The notes beneath the pieces were generated by a model. It had not been told where the DNA came from. It worked only from the letters and a program-made list of their open reading frames with translations, and ran no database searches. A DNA stretch of 64,000 nucleotides. Origin: Streptomyces sp. SID12488. GTDB taxonomy: Bacteria > Actinomycetota > Actinomycetes > Streptomycetales > Streptomycetaceae. The first letter of the stretch is position 1; every line of letters begins with the position of its first letter. The position numbers were made by a program, and so were the translations under genes. Positions 53,473 to 64,000 of this stretch are shown piece after piece. The stretch lies in assembly GCF_010548275.1 (NCBI RefSeq), contig NZ_JAAGLT010000001.1, forward strand, positions 124,001-188,000, in the 5' to 3' direction.

Positions 53473-54447
53473 TCAGAACCCCAGCTTCCGCAGCTGGCGA
53501 GGATCCCGCTGCCAGTCCTTCGCGACCTTCACATGCAGGTCCAGGAAGACCGGCGTACCCAGCAGCGCCTCGATCTGCTTGCGCGACTTGATGCCGACGT
53601 CCTTCAGGCGCTTGCCCTTCGGGCCGATGATGATGCCCTTCTGGCTGGGCCGCTCGATGTAGACGAACGCGTGGATGTCGAGGAGCGGCTTGTCGGCGGG
53701 GCGGTCCTCGCGGGGGATCATCTCCTCGACCACGACCGCGATCGAGTGGGGAAGCTCGTCGCGTACGCCCTCCAGCGCGGCCTCCCGGATCAGCTCCGCG
53801 ATCATGACCTGTTCCGGCTCGTCCGTGAGGTCGCCCTCCGGGTAGAGCGGCGGGCCCTCGGGCAGCATCGGGACGAGCAGATCGGCCAGCAGGCCCACCT
53901 GCTGGTCGGCGACCGCCGAGACCGGCACGATCTCGGCCCACTCGAACCCGAGCTCACGGCCGAGCTGGTCGATCGCGATGAGCTGCTCGGCCAGCGCCCT
54001 GCCCTCGACCAGGTCGGTCTTCGTCACGATCGCGATCTTCGGCGTCTTCTTGATCGCCGCCAGTTCCTTCGCGATGAAACGGTCGCCGGGGCCGAGCTTC
54101 TCGTTCGCCGGGAGGCAGAAGCCGATGACGTCCACCTCGGCCCACGTCGTACGCACCACGTCGTTCAGGCGTTCGCCCAGCAGCGTGCGCGGCTTGTGCA
54201 GCCCCGGGGTGTCGACCAGGATCAGCTGCGCTTCCGGTCGGTGGACGATGCCCCGTACCGTGTGCCGCGTGGTCTGCGGCTGGTCCGCGGTGATCGCCAC
54301 CTTCTGGCCGACCAGAGCGTTCGTGAGGGTGGACTTGCCCGCGTTGGGGCGGCCCACGAAGCAGGCGAAACCGGCGCGGTGCGCGGCCGATCCCTCCGAC
54401 GGGACGGTCGGCTCGGTCGGCTCGGATGACGGGTTACGAACACTCAT
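53473..54447 (-). CDS. era: GTPase Era
   Basis: Essential GTPase that binds 16S rRNA 3' end during 30S assembly (324 aa). G1 GRPNAGKST, G2 T in QTTRH, G3 DTPGL, G4 TKTD, and the C-terminal KH domain with GIIIGPKGKRLKDVG. ATG 54447 was taken; ATG 54456 lies three codons upstream. In Streptomyces it usually follows the cytidine-deaminase-like gene on the same strand; here about 5.4 kb of other genes separate them. Confidence 0.95.
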   Translation of the reverse strand: MSVRNPSSEPTEPTVPSEGSAAHRAGFACFVGRPNAGKSTLTNALVGQKVAITADQPQTTRHTVRGIVHRPEAQLILVDTPGLHKPRTLLGERLNDVVRTTWAEVDVIGFCLPANEKLGPGDRFIAKELAAIKKTPKIAIVTKTDLVEGRALAEQLIAIDQLGRELGFEWAEIVPVSAVADQQVGLLADLLVPMLPEGPPLYPEGDLTDEPEQVMIAELIREAALEGVRDELPHSIAVVVEEMIPREDRPADKPLLDIHAFVYIERPSQKGIIIGPKGKRLKDVGIKSRKQIEALLGTPVFLDLHVKVAKDWQRDPRQLRKLGF

Positions 54448-54661
54448 GGCGCCCATTGTCCCTGATCCATGGAGACCCATCGCACGCCGAGGCCCTCCAC
54501 GGCCCTCCGACGGTCCTCGGCACACCGGCGCCGACCTTACGGAGGGACGCCGAAACGGCATACGATCACGGCATCCTGGGGCACGGATCCCCGGTCTCGT
54601 CCGCCGTCCACTCCTCCCACTCCTCCGCGCACAGACACACACAAAGGCCAAGAGCCAGTCT

Positions 54662-57324
<2,663 letters not shown>

Positions 57325-57439
57325 GGGTGCGGACCCCCACGGACGAGGTAGGTGGGCGGGCGGGTGCGCGCCCGGCCACCGGATGACCAACAGCTGTTCA
57401 GGTAATGGCTGTTCACGTGCAGGTTGTTCAGACGCAGGC

Positions 57440-57467
57440 TGTTCGGCTGAGCGTGTTCGGCTGAGCG
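57440..57467. repeat. 14-bp direct tandem repeat
   Basis: TGTTCGGCTGAGCG occurs twice in a row (57440-57453, 57454-57467); the preceding 40 bp contain three further GTTCA(C/G) half copies. Lies between the WxL-like and DUF916-like genes and has no coding character. Confidence 0.85.
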
Positions 57468-57486
57468 TTGTCCGGATGGACGTCGC

Positions 57487-58836
57487 TCAGGTGAGGGTGA
57501 GGGTGAGAACGCCGGAGTAGGAACCCGGCGGGGTGAACGCCGGTACGTCCAGCGAGAGTCCGGCGTCGACGGTGAACTCACCACCGGTGACCGTGCCGTC
57601 GGGTGCGGAGGCCAGGGTGGCCCCCGTCCCGCCCACCACACCGGGGGAACCGGGCTGGCAGGTGCTGGGACTTCCGGCCTTGGTCGCGCAGGCCGGGGTC
57701 CAACTGAGCTTGCCGGCATCGATCTTGGCGCCGGGTCCGGTGAAGTCGGTGACCTTGCCTGTCAGGGACCAGCCCGCGGGTCCGCCGCGGAAGTCCTTGA
57801 CGGTCACTGTCTGCAGCGAGCCCGTGGAAGGCCCGCCCTTGCCGAAGTCGACCGCCTTCAGCTGGACGGCGTCCCCGGCCTGAGTCATGGACAGGTCACC
57901 GGCCTTGACGGTGGTGGTGAGCTTCTGGCTGTTGTCGGGGATGGGCGTGTCGTCGATGACGACGTAGGCGGCCGGACCGGCACCCTTGGTGTCGCTCCAC
58001 GAACTGCCCTCGTACGCCACGACTCCGGTCGTCGTCTTGTCGCTGACGGCGAGGGTGCCGCTGAAGGCGCCCTGGGAGTCGGCGGTCACGGTCGCGGTGT
58101 CGCCGGTCTGGGTGGCCCCGGACCGGCCGGCGAGTGTGACCGTGGCGCCGGGGGTGAAGTTGGCGCCGCTCACGGTGACGTTGGCCCCGGGTGCTCCGGA
58201 GGCCGAACCCAGCGTGATGGCACGGGTGTTGGTCTGGGTCCCGTCCGTTGCCGTGATCGTCTCGGAGACGGGCGCGGGCGGGGTGAGGACCGTGCACGGG
58301 GTGTCCAGCTCAAGGATGTAGCTGGTGTGGATGTTGTAGTCGCCGGGCGAGAGGGTGATCGCACCGGGCGCGGTGACCGTGAAGGTGCCGGTCATCTCGA
58401 AGGGCGGGAAGGCTCCCTTGCCGGGCACGGGGTCGTTCTTCTTGGGCCCCGCGACGGTGAAGTCGCCGCTCTGCGCTCCGCCCAGGGTGATCTTTCCGGT
58501 GGGCGTCATGATGTCGGCGGGCAGCGCGAGATCTGTGGGATTGCTGGCGGCAGGCTTGACCACCTTGTACTTCACGGTGACGGTGTCACCGACCTTGGGT
58601 GTGGTGTTGTCCACCGTGATCTGCGCGGTGGTGGTGCCGTCGATCGGCGGAAGGCCCGCGATCGGCGGTGGCACACAGTGCGTACCGAAGTCGACGGCGG
58701 CGGACGCCGCGGCGACTGCTCCGGCCGGGACGGCCAGCGCACCGCCCGCGGTGACCGCGAGTGCGGTCGCCCCGAGCAGTGCGGCCAGGCGTCGTCGTCT
58801 TCGACCGGTCGAACCCATGGATGCCGTGTTGGCCAT
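57487..58836 (-). CDS. WxL-like secreted surface protein
   Basis: 449 aa. Arg-rich signal peptide about 1-42. Two Ig/IPT-like domains (about 60-150 and 175-290; GASGAPGANVTVSGANFTPG-like stretch reads SGAPGANVTVSGANFTPGAT). The last 150 residues carry GGPAGWSLTGKVTDFTG, a WxL motif in the context of the WxL domain, and end in GSYSGVLTLTLT, where the Firmicute second motif has W. Paired Cys at HCVPP, PCTVL and PACATK...STCQ may form disulfides. Start ATG 58836 follows AGAGGGG. Probably displayed at the cell wall with the DUF916-like neighbour. Confidence 0.68.
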   Translation of the reverse strand: MANTASMGSTGRRRRRLAALLGATALAVTAGGALAVPAGAVAAASAAVDFGTHCVPPPIAGLPPIDGTTTAQITVDNTTPKVGDTVTVKYKVVKPAASNPTDLALPADIMTPTGKITLGGAQSGDFTVAGPKKNDPVPGKGAFPPFEMTGTFTVTAPGAITLSPGDYNIHTSYILELDTPCTVLTPPAPVSETITATDGTQTNTRAITLGSASGAPGANVTVSGANFTPGATVTLAGRSGATQTGDTATVTADSQGAFSGTLAVSDKTTTGVVAYEGSSWSDTKGAGPAAYVVIDDTPIPDNSQKLTTTVKAGDLSMTQAGDAVQLKAVDFGKGGPSTGSLQTVTVKDFRGGPAGWSLTGKVTDFTGPGAKIDAGKLSWTPACATKAGSPSTCQPGSPGVVGGTGATLASAPDGTVTGGEFTVDAGLSLDVPAFTPPGSYSGVLTLTLT

Positions 58837-58989
58837 GGTTGCCCCCTCTGAGGGATGCGGGCGCAGCGGCTCGTCTGCGCCGACAGGGGGCCATTGATGT
58901 GCAGGCCGTGTGAGATGTCAATGCAATCCGACCAAATAACGCGCGATCACAGCAAGTGAACTGACGATCCATCAGTTCACGGTGGCAAA

Positions 58990-59023
58990 GGCCGGCGCCG
59001 CCGTGGAGCGGGCGACGCCGGCC
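58990..59023 (-). terminator. Terminator after the small secreted protein gene
   Basis: GGCCGGCG (58990-58997) pairs perfectly with CGCCGGCC (59016-59023), loop 18 nt, 38 bp after the stop of the gene at 59061 on the minus strand. Confidence 0.6.
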
Positions 59024-59060
59024 GTTTCGCCTGAGGTCGGTGCGGGGTGGCGGGCCGTCA

Positions 59061-59555
59061 CTAGAAGACGAACGGTCCCGGTGACTGGTTTCCGGTCGGG
59101 GTACAGGTCACGGTGATGCCGAAGAGCACCATCTTGAGGGTGCCGCCACCCGCTTCGAGGCTGTCACCCGAGGCGACGGTGCCGGTCAGCGGGCCGACGG
59201 TGACCGTGGCACCGGTGGCCGTGGCCGGGTTCTTGGTCCCGGTGAAGGCCGTGGTACCGCCGGAGGCCTTCGCCAGGGTCAGCGTGGAGGCGATCGAGTC
59301 GGCGGCGAGAGGGAGTGGGGCGCTGATGTTCGAGCTGACGGTGATCGTGGCCGAGGTGCCGTCCTGTACGGCGGTGAGAGTTGTCGAACCACCGCCGAAG
59401 AAACCGCAGCTGTAGGTGATGGTCGCGGAGGTGGGGGTGACGGCCGTGGCGGCCGGCGCGAAGGCCAGACCGGCGACGGCGAGCGAGCCCGCCGCGAGTA
59501 CCGCACCGATACCGAGCCGCCTGTGCGCGGGCCGGCGTACTGTCGTGCTTGTCAT
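59061..59555 (-). CDS. Small secreted protein of unknown function
   Basis: 164 aa. Signal peptide about 1-38 (cut at ATAV). Mature part is Thr/Ala/Gly-rich with beta-strand periodicity (TSATITVSSNISAPLPLA, SLEAGGGTLKMVLFGIT) and two Cys (YSCGF, VTCTP) that may form one disulfide. ATG 59555 follows AGGGAAGGG. First gene of the islet part holding the WxL-like and DUF916-like genes; probably an extracellular matrix or binding protein. No family recognised with certainty. Confidence 0.65.
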   Translation of the reverse strand: MTSTTVRRPAHRRLGIGAVLAAGSLAVAGLAFAPAATAVTPTSATITYSCGFFGGGSTTLTAVQDGTSATITVSSNISAPLPLAADSIASTLTLAKASGGTTAFTGTKNPATATGATVTVGPLTGTVASGDSLEAGGGTLKMVLFGITVTCTPTGNQSPGPFVF

Positions 59556-59805
59556 CGATCGGATTCCCTTCCCTGGTACGGGAATTGCCATGTGGGGAAT
59601 TGCGATGTGGGGGGTACGGCGGCCGGGTGCGGTCAGCCGCGAGGCGGGTGCGGGGCGCCGCGCGGTGGAATCTGACGGTCCGTCGGAAGAGCGGGTTCCA
59701 TTGAGGCGTGGGTTGCTCGCGATTGCAAGAGACGCTCTGCGAGTTCTTCCGGGGCGCCGCGAAAGTGGCCGAAGACCGACCCTCGTCCGGGCGCCCGGCA
59801 TCACC

Positions 59806-60165
59806 TCACCCGGCGGACACCGTCACCCGCACCACACCGTCCGGCGCGGCCACGTGCACGGGGGTCGCGGGCCCACCCAGATCCCGTACGACCGCCAGGT
59901 CCGCGGCCGACACGCCCTCGGCACCAGTCACGACGGCCGCCGCCTCCAGCGACTTCGCCCCTGACGCCACCGCCATGGCCACCGCCGTCTGCAGCGCGCT
60001 CAGCTTCAGCGAGTCGAGGTCGACCGTGCCGGCGACATACGTACGTCCGGTCTCGTCCCGTACGGCTGCCCCCTCGGGGACGCCGTTGCGGGCCCGGGCG
60101 GAGCGGGCCAGGGTGACGATCTTGCGGTCCTCGGGATCGAGGTCGGGCGCGTTGCTGTCGGTCAT
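59806..60165 (-). CDS. Cytidine-deaminase-like protein without catalytic zinc site
   Basis: 119 aa. Resembles the Streptomyces gene usually placed before era and annotated as cytidine deaminase (KIVTLARSARARNGVPEGAAVRDETGRTYVAGTVDLDSLKLSALQTAV). The zinc motifs (HAE, PCxxC) are missing: the position of HAE reads LSALQ. The fold is probably kept but the deaminase reaction is not. ATG 60165 is the start; its own ribosome site is poor. Confidence 0.7.
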   Translation of the reverse strand: MTDSNAPDLDPEDRKIVTLARSARARNGVPEGAAVRDETGRTYVAGTVDLDSLKLSALQTAVAMAVASGAKSLEAAAVVTGAEGVSAADLAVVRDLGGPATPVHVAAPDGVVRVTVSAG

Positions 60166-60303
60166 GCCATGAGCATACTTACGCGGTTTGTCCCCTGCTG
60201 AGGCCACCTGAGGCTTCATGACACAAGGAAGTCACACAAGAACAGGTATCAGGTGCGGGCGATCAGGGCATGACCCAGGAACCGCGAGCCATGAGGAGGC
60301 GTT

Positions 60304-60411
60304 ATGAACCGCCAGACCCGCATCCGCGTCATTCGTCGGCCCAGCGCTCCTTCGCCCCGCGACCTCCCCATCGACCGCAGGACGCCCTCGGGCCGCATCC
60401 TGCCGTACTAG
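60304..60411 (+). CDS. Putative 35-aa small protein
   Basis: 35 codons preceded by an excellent GAGGAGG ribosome site at 60291-60300. Sequence MNRQTRIRVIRRPSAPSPRD then LPIDRRTPSGRILPY is Arg/Pro-rich, net positive. It lies on the opposite strand to its neighbours, ending 22 bp from the stop of the MmcQ gene. No family recognised; may be a real small gene or a chance reading. Confidence 0.45.
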   Translation: MNRQTRIRVIRRPSAPSPRDLPIDRRTPSGRILPY

Positions 60412-60432
60412 GACCGAGCCGGTCATGGCCTG

Positions 60433-60792
60433 TCAGGGCCGGTCGAGCCGCAACCGCTCCGCGCGCGGCAGGCCGGCCACCACCAGGTCGTACGAGTCCT
60501 CGATCAGCTCCCGTACGAGCTGGTCGGGCAACTCCCCGTCCACCGTCACCGTGTTCCAGTGCCGTTTGTTCATGTGGTAACCGGGGATGATCAGCCCCGG
60601 CTGATCGGCACGCAGTCGGATCGCGTCCTCCGGGACGCACTTCAGGTTGACCCTCAGGGGCAGGTTGTCCGTCCAGGACAGGGCGAACATCTTGCCCAGC
60701 ACCTTGAAGACCGAGATCTCCGGGCTGAACGGGAAGTCCTCCACAGCCGCGTTGAAGGACAGACAGAAGGCACGCAGTTCCTGCGGAGTCAC
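60433..60792 (-). CDS. MmcQ/YjbR-family protein
   Basis: 119 aa. Typical features are FPFSPEISVFKVLGKMFAL (YjbR start), KCVPEDAIRLRADQP, and PGYHMNKRHWNTVTVDG. GTG 60792 overlaps the stop of the CNNM gene by 4 bp (GTGA). Family members have a CyaY-like DNA-binding-type fold; biochemical role unknown. Confidence 0.87.
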   Translation of the reverse strand: MTPQELRAFCLSFNAAVEDFPFSPEISVFKVLGKMFALSWTDNLPLRVNLKCVPEDAIRLRADQPGLIIPGYHMNKRHWNTVTVDGELPDQLVRELIEDSYDLVVAGLPRAERLRLDRP

Positions 60793-62111
60793 CCGCCGCT
60801 CCCCTCTTTCTCCTTCTCGTCCTCCGGTGCCGCGGCGGTGTGGTCGATCGGCTCGACGAGCACCGTCACGATCTTGTTCCGGCGGCCGGCCGCGGTCTCC
60901 GCCGTGAGCCGCAGTTCGCGCCCGTCGGGCAGTTCGACGACGGCCGAGGCCCCGGCGATCGGTACGCGGCCCAGCGCCTTCGCCAGCAGCCCGCCCACCG
61001 TCTCGACGTCCTCGTCGTCGTACTCCTCAAGGCCGTACAGCTCGCCGAGGTCGGTGATGTCGAGGCGGGCGGTGACGCGGTGACGCTCGTCGCCCAGCTC
61101 CTCCACGGGCGGGAGTTCACGGTCGTACTCGTCGGTGATCTCGCCGACGATCTCCTCCAGGATGTCCTCGATGGTCACGATGCCGGCCGTGCCGCCGTAC
61201 TCGTCGATGACGACAGCGACGTGGTTGCGGTCGCGCTGCATCTCGCGGAGCAGGTCACCGGCGTTCTTCGTGTCCGGTACGAAGGCGGCGGGCCGCATCG
61301 CGCTCGACACCAGCTCGCTCTCCGCGTCCCGGCTGATGTGCGTCTTGCGGACGAGGTCCTTCAGGTACACGATCCCGACGACGTCGTCCTCGCTCTCCCC
61401 GGTGACCGGAATGCGCGAGAACCCGGAGCGCAGCGCGAGGGTGAGCGCCTGCCGGATCGTCTTGTACCGCTCGATGACCACCAGGTCCGTACGCGGGACC
61501 ATGACCTCGCGTACGAGGGTGTCGCCCAGCTCGAAGACGGAGTGCACCATGCGGCGCTCGTCGTCCTCGATCAGGGACTCCTTCTCGGCCAGGTCGACGA
61601 GCGCGCGCAGCTCCGCCTCGGAGGCGAACGGGCCGCGCCGGAAGCCCTTGCCGGGCGTGAGGGCATTGCCGATGAGGATGAGGAGGTAGGGGATCGGCCC
61701 CATGACACGGGCGAGCGGCAGCAGGACGTACGCGGCTGCCGTGGCCGTGTTGAGGGGGTGCTGACGCCCGATCGTGCGCGGCGAGACGCCGACGGCGACG
61801 TACGAGACGAGCACCATCACGCCGATGGCGACGGCGAGGGCCTGCCAGGTCCGGTCGAACTCCCGCAGGCAGGCATACGTGACGAGCGCGGCGGCGGCCA
61901 TCTCGCAGACCACGCGCACCAGCAGAGCCACGTTGAGGTAGCGGGTCGGGTCGGCGGCGATCTGCGCGAGCTTGGCACTGCCGCGACGGCCACTGCGGAC
62001 CGCCTCCTCGGCGCGGAAGCTGGAGACGCGCGCGAGGCCCGCCTCCGCGCAGGCGGCGAGCCAGGCGACGACGACCAGCGCTATGGCGCCGGTGACGAGT
62101 TGGGGGTTCAT
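60789..62111 (-). CDS. CNNM/CorC (hemolysin C) family membrane protein
   Basis: 440 aa. DUF21 membrane domain about 1-180 ([20 protein letters not shown] ... [16 protein letters not shown]), two CBS domains about 200-330 ([41 protein letters not shown]), and a CorC_HlyC domain at the end ([26 protein letters not shown]). Probably handles Mg2+/Co2+ efflux or regulation. Stop and start overlap neighbours on both sides by 4 bp, so it belongs to the phoH-ybeY operon. Confidence 0.92.
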   Translation of the reverse strand: MNPQLVTGAIALVVVAWLAACAEAGLARVSSFRAEEAVRSGRRGSAKLAQIAADPTRYLNVALLVRVVCEMAAAALVTYACLREFDRTWQALAVAIGVMVLVSYVAVGVSPRTIGRQHPLNTATAAAYVLLPLARVMGPIPYLLILIGNALTPGKGFRRGPFASEAELRALVDLAEKESLIEDDERRMVHSVFELGDTLVREVMVPRTDLVVIERYKTIRQALTLALRSGFSRIPVTGESEDDVVGIVYLKDLVRKTHISRDAESELVSSAMRPAAFVPDTKNAGDLLREMQRDRNHVAVVIDEYGGTAGIVTIEDILEEIVGEITDEYDRELPPVEELGDERHRVTARLDITDLGELYGLEEYDDEDVETVGGLLAKALGRVPIAGASAVVELPDGRELRLTAETAAGRRNKIVTVLVEPIDHTAAAPEDEKEKEGSGG

Positions 62112-62608
62112 GAGGTGACCGTCGGAGCGGGCGACGGACCGGTCATCCCCCGCTCGCCGCGCCAGCCGTCGACGATGGCGGCCTGGAGGCCGAACATCTC
62201 GGCCTTCTCGTCCGGCTCCTCGTGGTCGTAACCGAGGAGGTGCAGCACGCCGTGGACGGTGAGGAGCTGGAGTTCCTCGTCCATGGAGTGCTGCGTCTCC
62301 GCCTCCTTGCCCTGCTTCTCGGCGACCTCGGGACAGAGCACGATGTCACCGAGAAGCCCCTGCGGCGGCTCGTCGTCGTCCTTCGACGGCGGGCGCAGCT
62401 CGTCCATCGGGAAGGACATGACGTCGGTCGGACCGGGCAGGTCCATCCACTGGATGTGCAACTGCTCCATGGCGTCGGCGTCCACGGCGATCACCGAGAG
62501 CTCGGAGAGCGGGTGGATGCGCATCCGCGCGAGCGCGTAGCGGGCGATGTCGAGGATCGCCTGCTCGTCGACCTCGGTTCCGGACTCGTTGTTGACGTCG
62601 ATCGACAT
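62108..62608 (-). CDS. ybeY: rRNA maturation endoribonuclease YbeY
   Basis: 166 aa. Zinc motif [11 protein letters not shown] and [18 protein letters not shown] are diagnostic; [10 protein letters not shown] is the conserved mid-block. ATG 62608. Matures 16S rRNA 3' end and helps ribosome quality control. Overlaps the CNNM gene by 4 bp and follows phoH by 13 bp. Confidence 0.95.
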   Translation of the reverse strand: MSIDVNNESGTEVDEQAILDIARYALARMRIHPLSELSVIAVDADAMEQLHIQWMDLPGPTDVMSFPMDELRPPSKDDDEPPQGLLGDIVLCPEVAEKQGKEAETQHSMDEELQLLTVHGVLHLLGYDHEEPDEKAEMFGLQAAIVDGWRGERGMTGPSPAPTVTS

Positions 62609-62621
62609 GGTGCTGGTTTGT

Positions 62622-63680
62622 CTACTTCCGCTTGTTACGGACGCCCTTGTGGGTGCCGTTCTCCGTACCGTTCTCGCTGTCGTACTTCTCGTACGCGTCG
62701 ACGATACGGCCGACCAGCTTGTGCCGGACGACATCCTGGGAGGTGAGCCGCGAGAAGTGGACGTCGTCGAGGCCTTCGAGGATGTCCTGCACCTGCCGCA
62801 GACCCGACTTCGTCCCGGAGGGGAGGTCGACCTGCGTCACGTCACCCGTGACCACGATCTTCGACTCGAAGCCGAGGCGGGTGAGGAACATCTTCATCTG
62901 CTCGGCGGAGGTGTTCTGGGCCTCGTCCAGAATGATGAAAGCATCATTGAGGGTGCGACCCCGCATGTACGCCAGCGGCGCCACCTCGATCGTCCCCGCG
63001 GCCATCAGCTTCGGGATCGAGTCCGGGTCCAGCATGTCGTGCAGCGCGTCGTACAGCGGGCGCAGATACGGGTCGATCTTGTCGTAGAGCGTGCCGGGCA
63101 GGAAGCCCAGCCGCTCCCCCGCCTCCACCGCCGGGCGGGTCAGGATGATGCGGCTGACCTGCTTGGCCTGAAGCGCCTGCACGGCCTTCGCCATGGCGAG
63201 GTACGTCTTGCCGGTGCCCGCCGGGCCGATGCCGAAGACGATGGTGTGCTTGTCGATGGCGTCGACGTAGCGCTTCTGGTTGAGGGTCTTGGGGCGGATG
63301 GTGCGGCCCCGCGAGGACAGGATGTTCTGCGTGAGGACGTCGGCCGGGGTCTCCTGGCCGTCGCCCTCCCCGTTCCGGCTCGCTCTAAGCATGGCGATCG
63401 AGCGTTCCACTGCGTCCTCCGTCATCGGCTGTCCGGTGCGGAGCACCAGCATCATCTCGTCGAACAGCCGCTGGACGAGGGCGACATCGGCCGCTTCGCC
63501 AGTGGCGTTGACTTCATTGCCCCGGACATGGATGTCGACCGCCGGGAAGGCCTTTTCGATCACGCGCAGGAGGGAGTCGCCTGAACCCAGCAGGGACACC
63601 ATGGGGTGGGCGGCCGGGACGGTGAACTGCGCTCGTGCCTGCCCCCGCGCAGGGGGCTGAGCTGTGGGTGTCTGAGTCAT
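62622..63680 (-). CDS. phoH: PhoH-family ATPase
   Basis: 352 aa. Short N-terminal domain, then P-loop ATPase with Walker A GPAGTGKT, Walker [12 protein letters not shown], and [16 protein letters not shown] (sensor region). ATG 63680. PhoH/PhoL proteins are RNA-linked ATPases encoded ahead of ybeY in most bacteria. Basic/Asn-rich tail ([18 protein letters not shown]). First gene visible of the phoH-ybeY-CNNM-mmcQ operon. Confidence 0.94.
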   Translation of the reverse strand: MTQTPTAQPPARGQARAQFTVPAAHPMVSLLGSGDSLLRVIEKAFPAVDIHVRGNEVNATGEAADVALVQRLFDEMMLVLRTGQPMTEDAVERSIAMLRASRNGEGDGQETPADVLTQNILSSRGRTIRPKTLNQKRYVDAIDKHTIVFGIGPAGTGKTYLAMAKAVQALQAKQVSRIILTRPAVEAGERLGFLPGTLYDKIDPYLRPLYDALHDMLDPDSIPKLMAAGTIEVAPLAYMRGRTLNDAFIILDEAQNTSAEQMKMFLTRLGFESKIVVTGDVTQVDLPSGTKSGLRQVQDILEGLDDVHFSRLTSQDVVRHKLVGRIVDAYEKYDSENGTENGTHKGVRNKRK

Positions 63681-63844
63681 GGGCCGGCCGTTTAGGCCTG
63701 CACGACCTCCTCAATGAGGCTCGCTTACCACGTGGGTAGCCTTCCGATCCCAGCCTACGACGGTGCACTGACAACGCCGTAGGGCTTTTCGCTCACGGTC
63801 CGGTGTACACGGTCACGGTCCGGCGTCCGTGGCCATGTTCCTGG

Positions 63845-63893
63845 GTCCGGCGTCCGGCGTCCGACGTCCGACGTCCGACGTCCGACGTCCGGC
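63845..63893. repeat. Seven tandem copies of a 7-bp unit (GTCCGRC)
   Basis: GTCCGGC x2, GTCCGAC x4, GTCCGGC, exactly tiled. Lies between the phoH start and the stop of the next minus-strand gene. Related GGTCCGG/CGTCCGT motifs occur at 63798-63830. Slippage repeat. Confidence 0.92.
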
Positions 63894-63897
63894 AGGG

Positions 63898-64000
63898 TCA
63901 GGAGCCGGTGCTCACGCCGATCTGCCGAAGCCGATCGTCGGAACGGCCCGCCGCAGCGGCCAGGGGCGCGGCCTGGCGCTCCTGGGCACCAGGTCGGTCA
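63898..64000 (-). CDS. C-terminal end of an unidentified protein (runs off right edge)
   Basis: The last 33 codons visible read ...GAQERQAAPLAAAAG then RSDDRLRQIGVSTGS and a stop at 63898-63900. Too short to identify. Confidence 0.4.
   Translation of the reverse strand, partial: DRPGAQERQAAPLAAAAGRSDDRLRQIGVSTGS

Overview
The window is a piece of a Streptomyces chromosome. The evidence is very high GC with strong G/C third-position bias, GTG and TTG starts with GGAGG-type ribosome sites, and actinomycete-specific families (DUF397 proteins, WhiJ-like regulators with a DUF5753-type C-terminus, SigE-family sigma factors). Conserved blocks also match: glyS / znuACB-zur / uppS / recO on the left, leuA in the middle, and era ... 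phoH on the right. Left edge (minus strand) is the N-terminal part of glyS and right edge (minus strand) is the last residues of an unidentified gene. I found no rRNA, tRNA or CRISPR array.

1-12 kb: glyS diverges from a zinc-uptake operon (znuA, znuC, znuB) followed by zur. Two Zur-box-like sites lie on the znuA promoter. An MFS exporter and a large secreted M4 metalloprotease sit between zur and the conserved uppS-recO pair. A WhiJ-like regulatory locus (two small genes, an HTH regulator with a TTA codon, a DUF397 protein) follows, then a second secreted M4 protease (11.8-14.1 kb).

14.5-27.5 kb: an anchored DUF6215-type protein, a divergent LysR/SDR pair, a membrane acyltransferase with an SGNH domain, a cobalamin riboswitch with a BtuC-D-F type ABC operon, a secreted TIM-barrel-like protein divergent from a class A beta-lactamase, a small tyrosine-phosphatase-like protein, and an ECF (SigE-family) sigma factor translationally coupled to a membrane-anchored partner.

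27.5-41.3 kb: a GntR/FadR regulator diverges from a five-gene, overlapping operon (peptide-type binding protein, permease, fused permease-ATPase, ATPase, DapA/NanA-family lyase). With the secreted sialidase at 40.0-41.2 kb this suggests sialic-acid scavenging. Between them are a second WhiJ/DUF397 locus with a divergent ATPase, a secreted S1 protease, a methyltransferase and an internally deleted IS256-type transposase.

41.4-53 kb: a two-component system next to an MMPL exporter, a TerB-like protein, leuA with a leucine-rich leader peptide, a protealysin-type M4 protease beside an emfourin-like inhibitor, and a beta-glucosidase coupled to an MFS/GPH-like transporter.

53-64 kb: a broken P-loop kinase carrying a 9-bp tandem repeat, then era. 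An islet follows: a TnpB (IS1341-type) element, an orphan P-II gene, a DUF916-like membrane protein, a WxL-like secreted protein and a small secreted protein. The conserved minus-strand cluster resumes with a degenerate cytidine-deaminase-like gene, an MmcQ/YjbR protein, a CNNM/CorC protein, ybeY and phoH. The most unusual parts are the TnpB/P-II/WxL-like islet, the repeat-bearing kinase pseudogene, the emfourin pair and the possible sialic-acid locus. All functional statements are inferences from sequence motifs and remembered families; no search was run.
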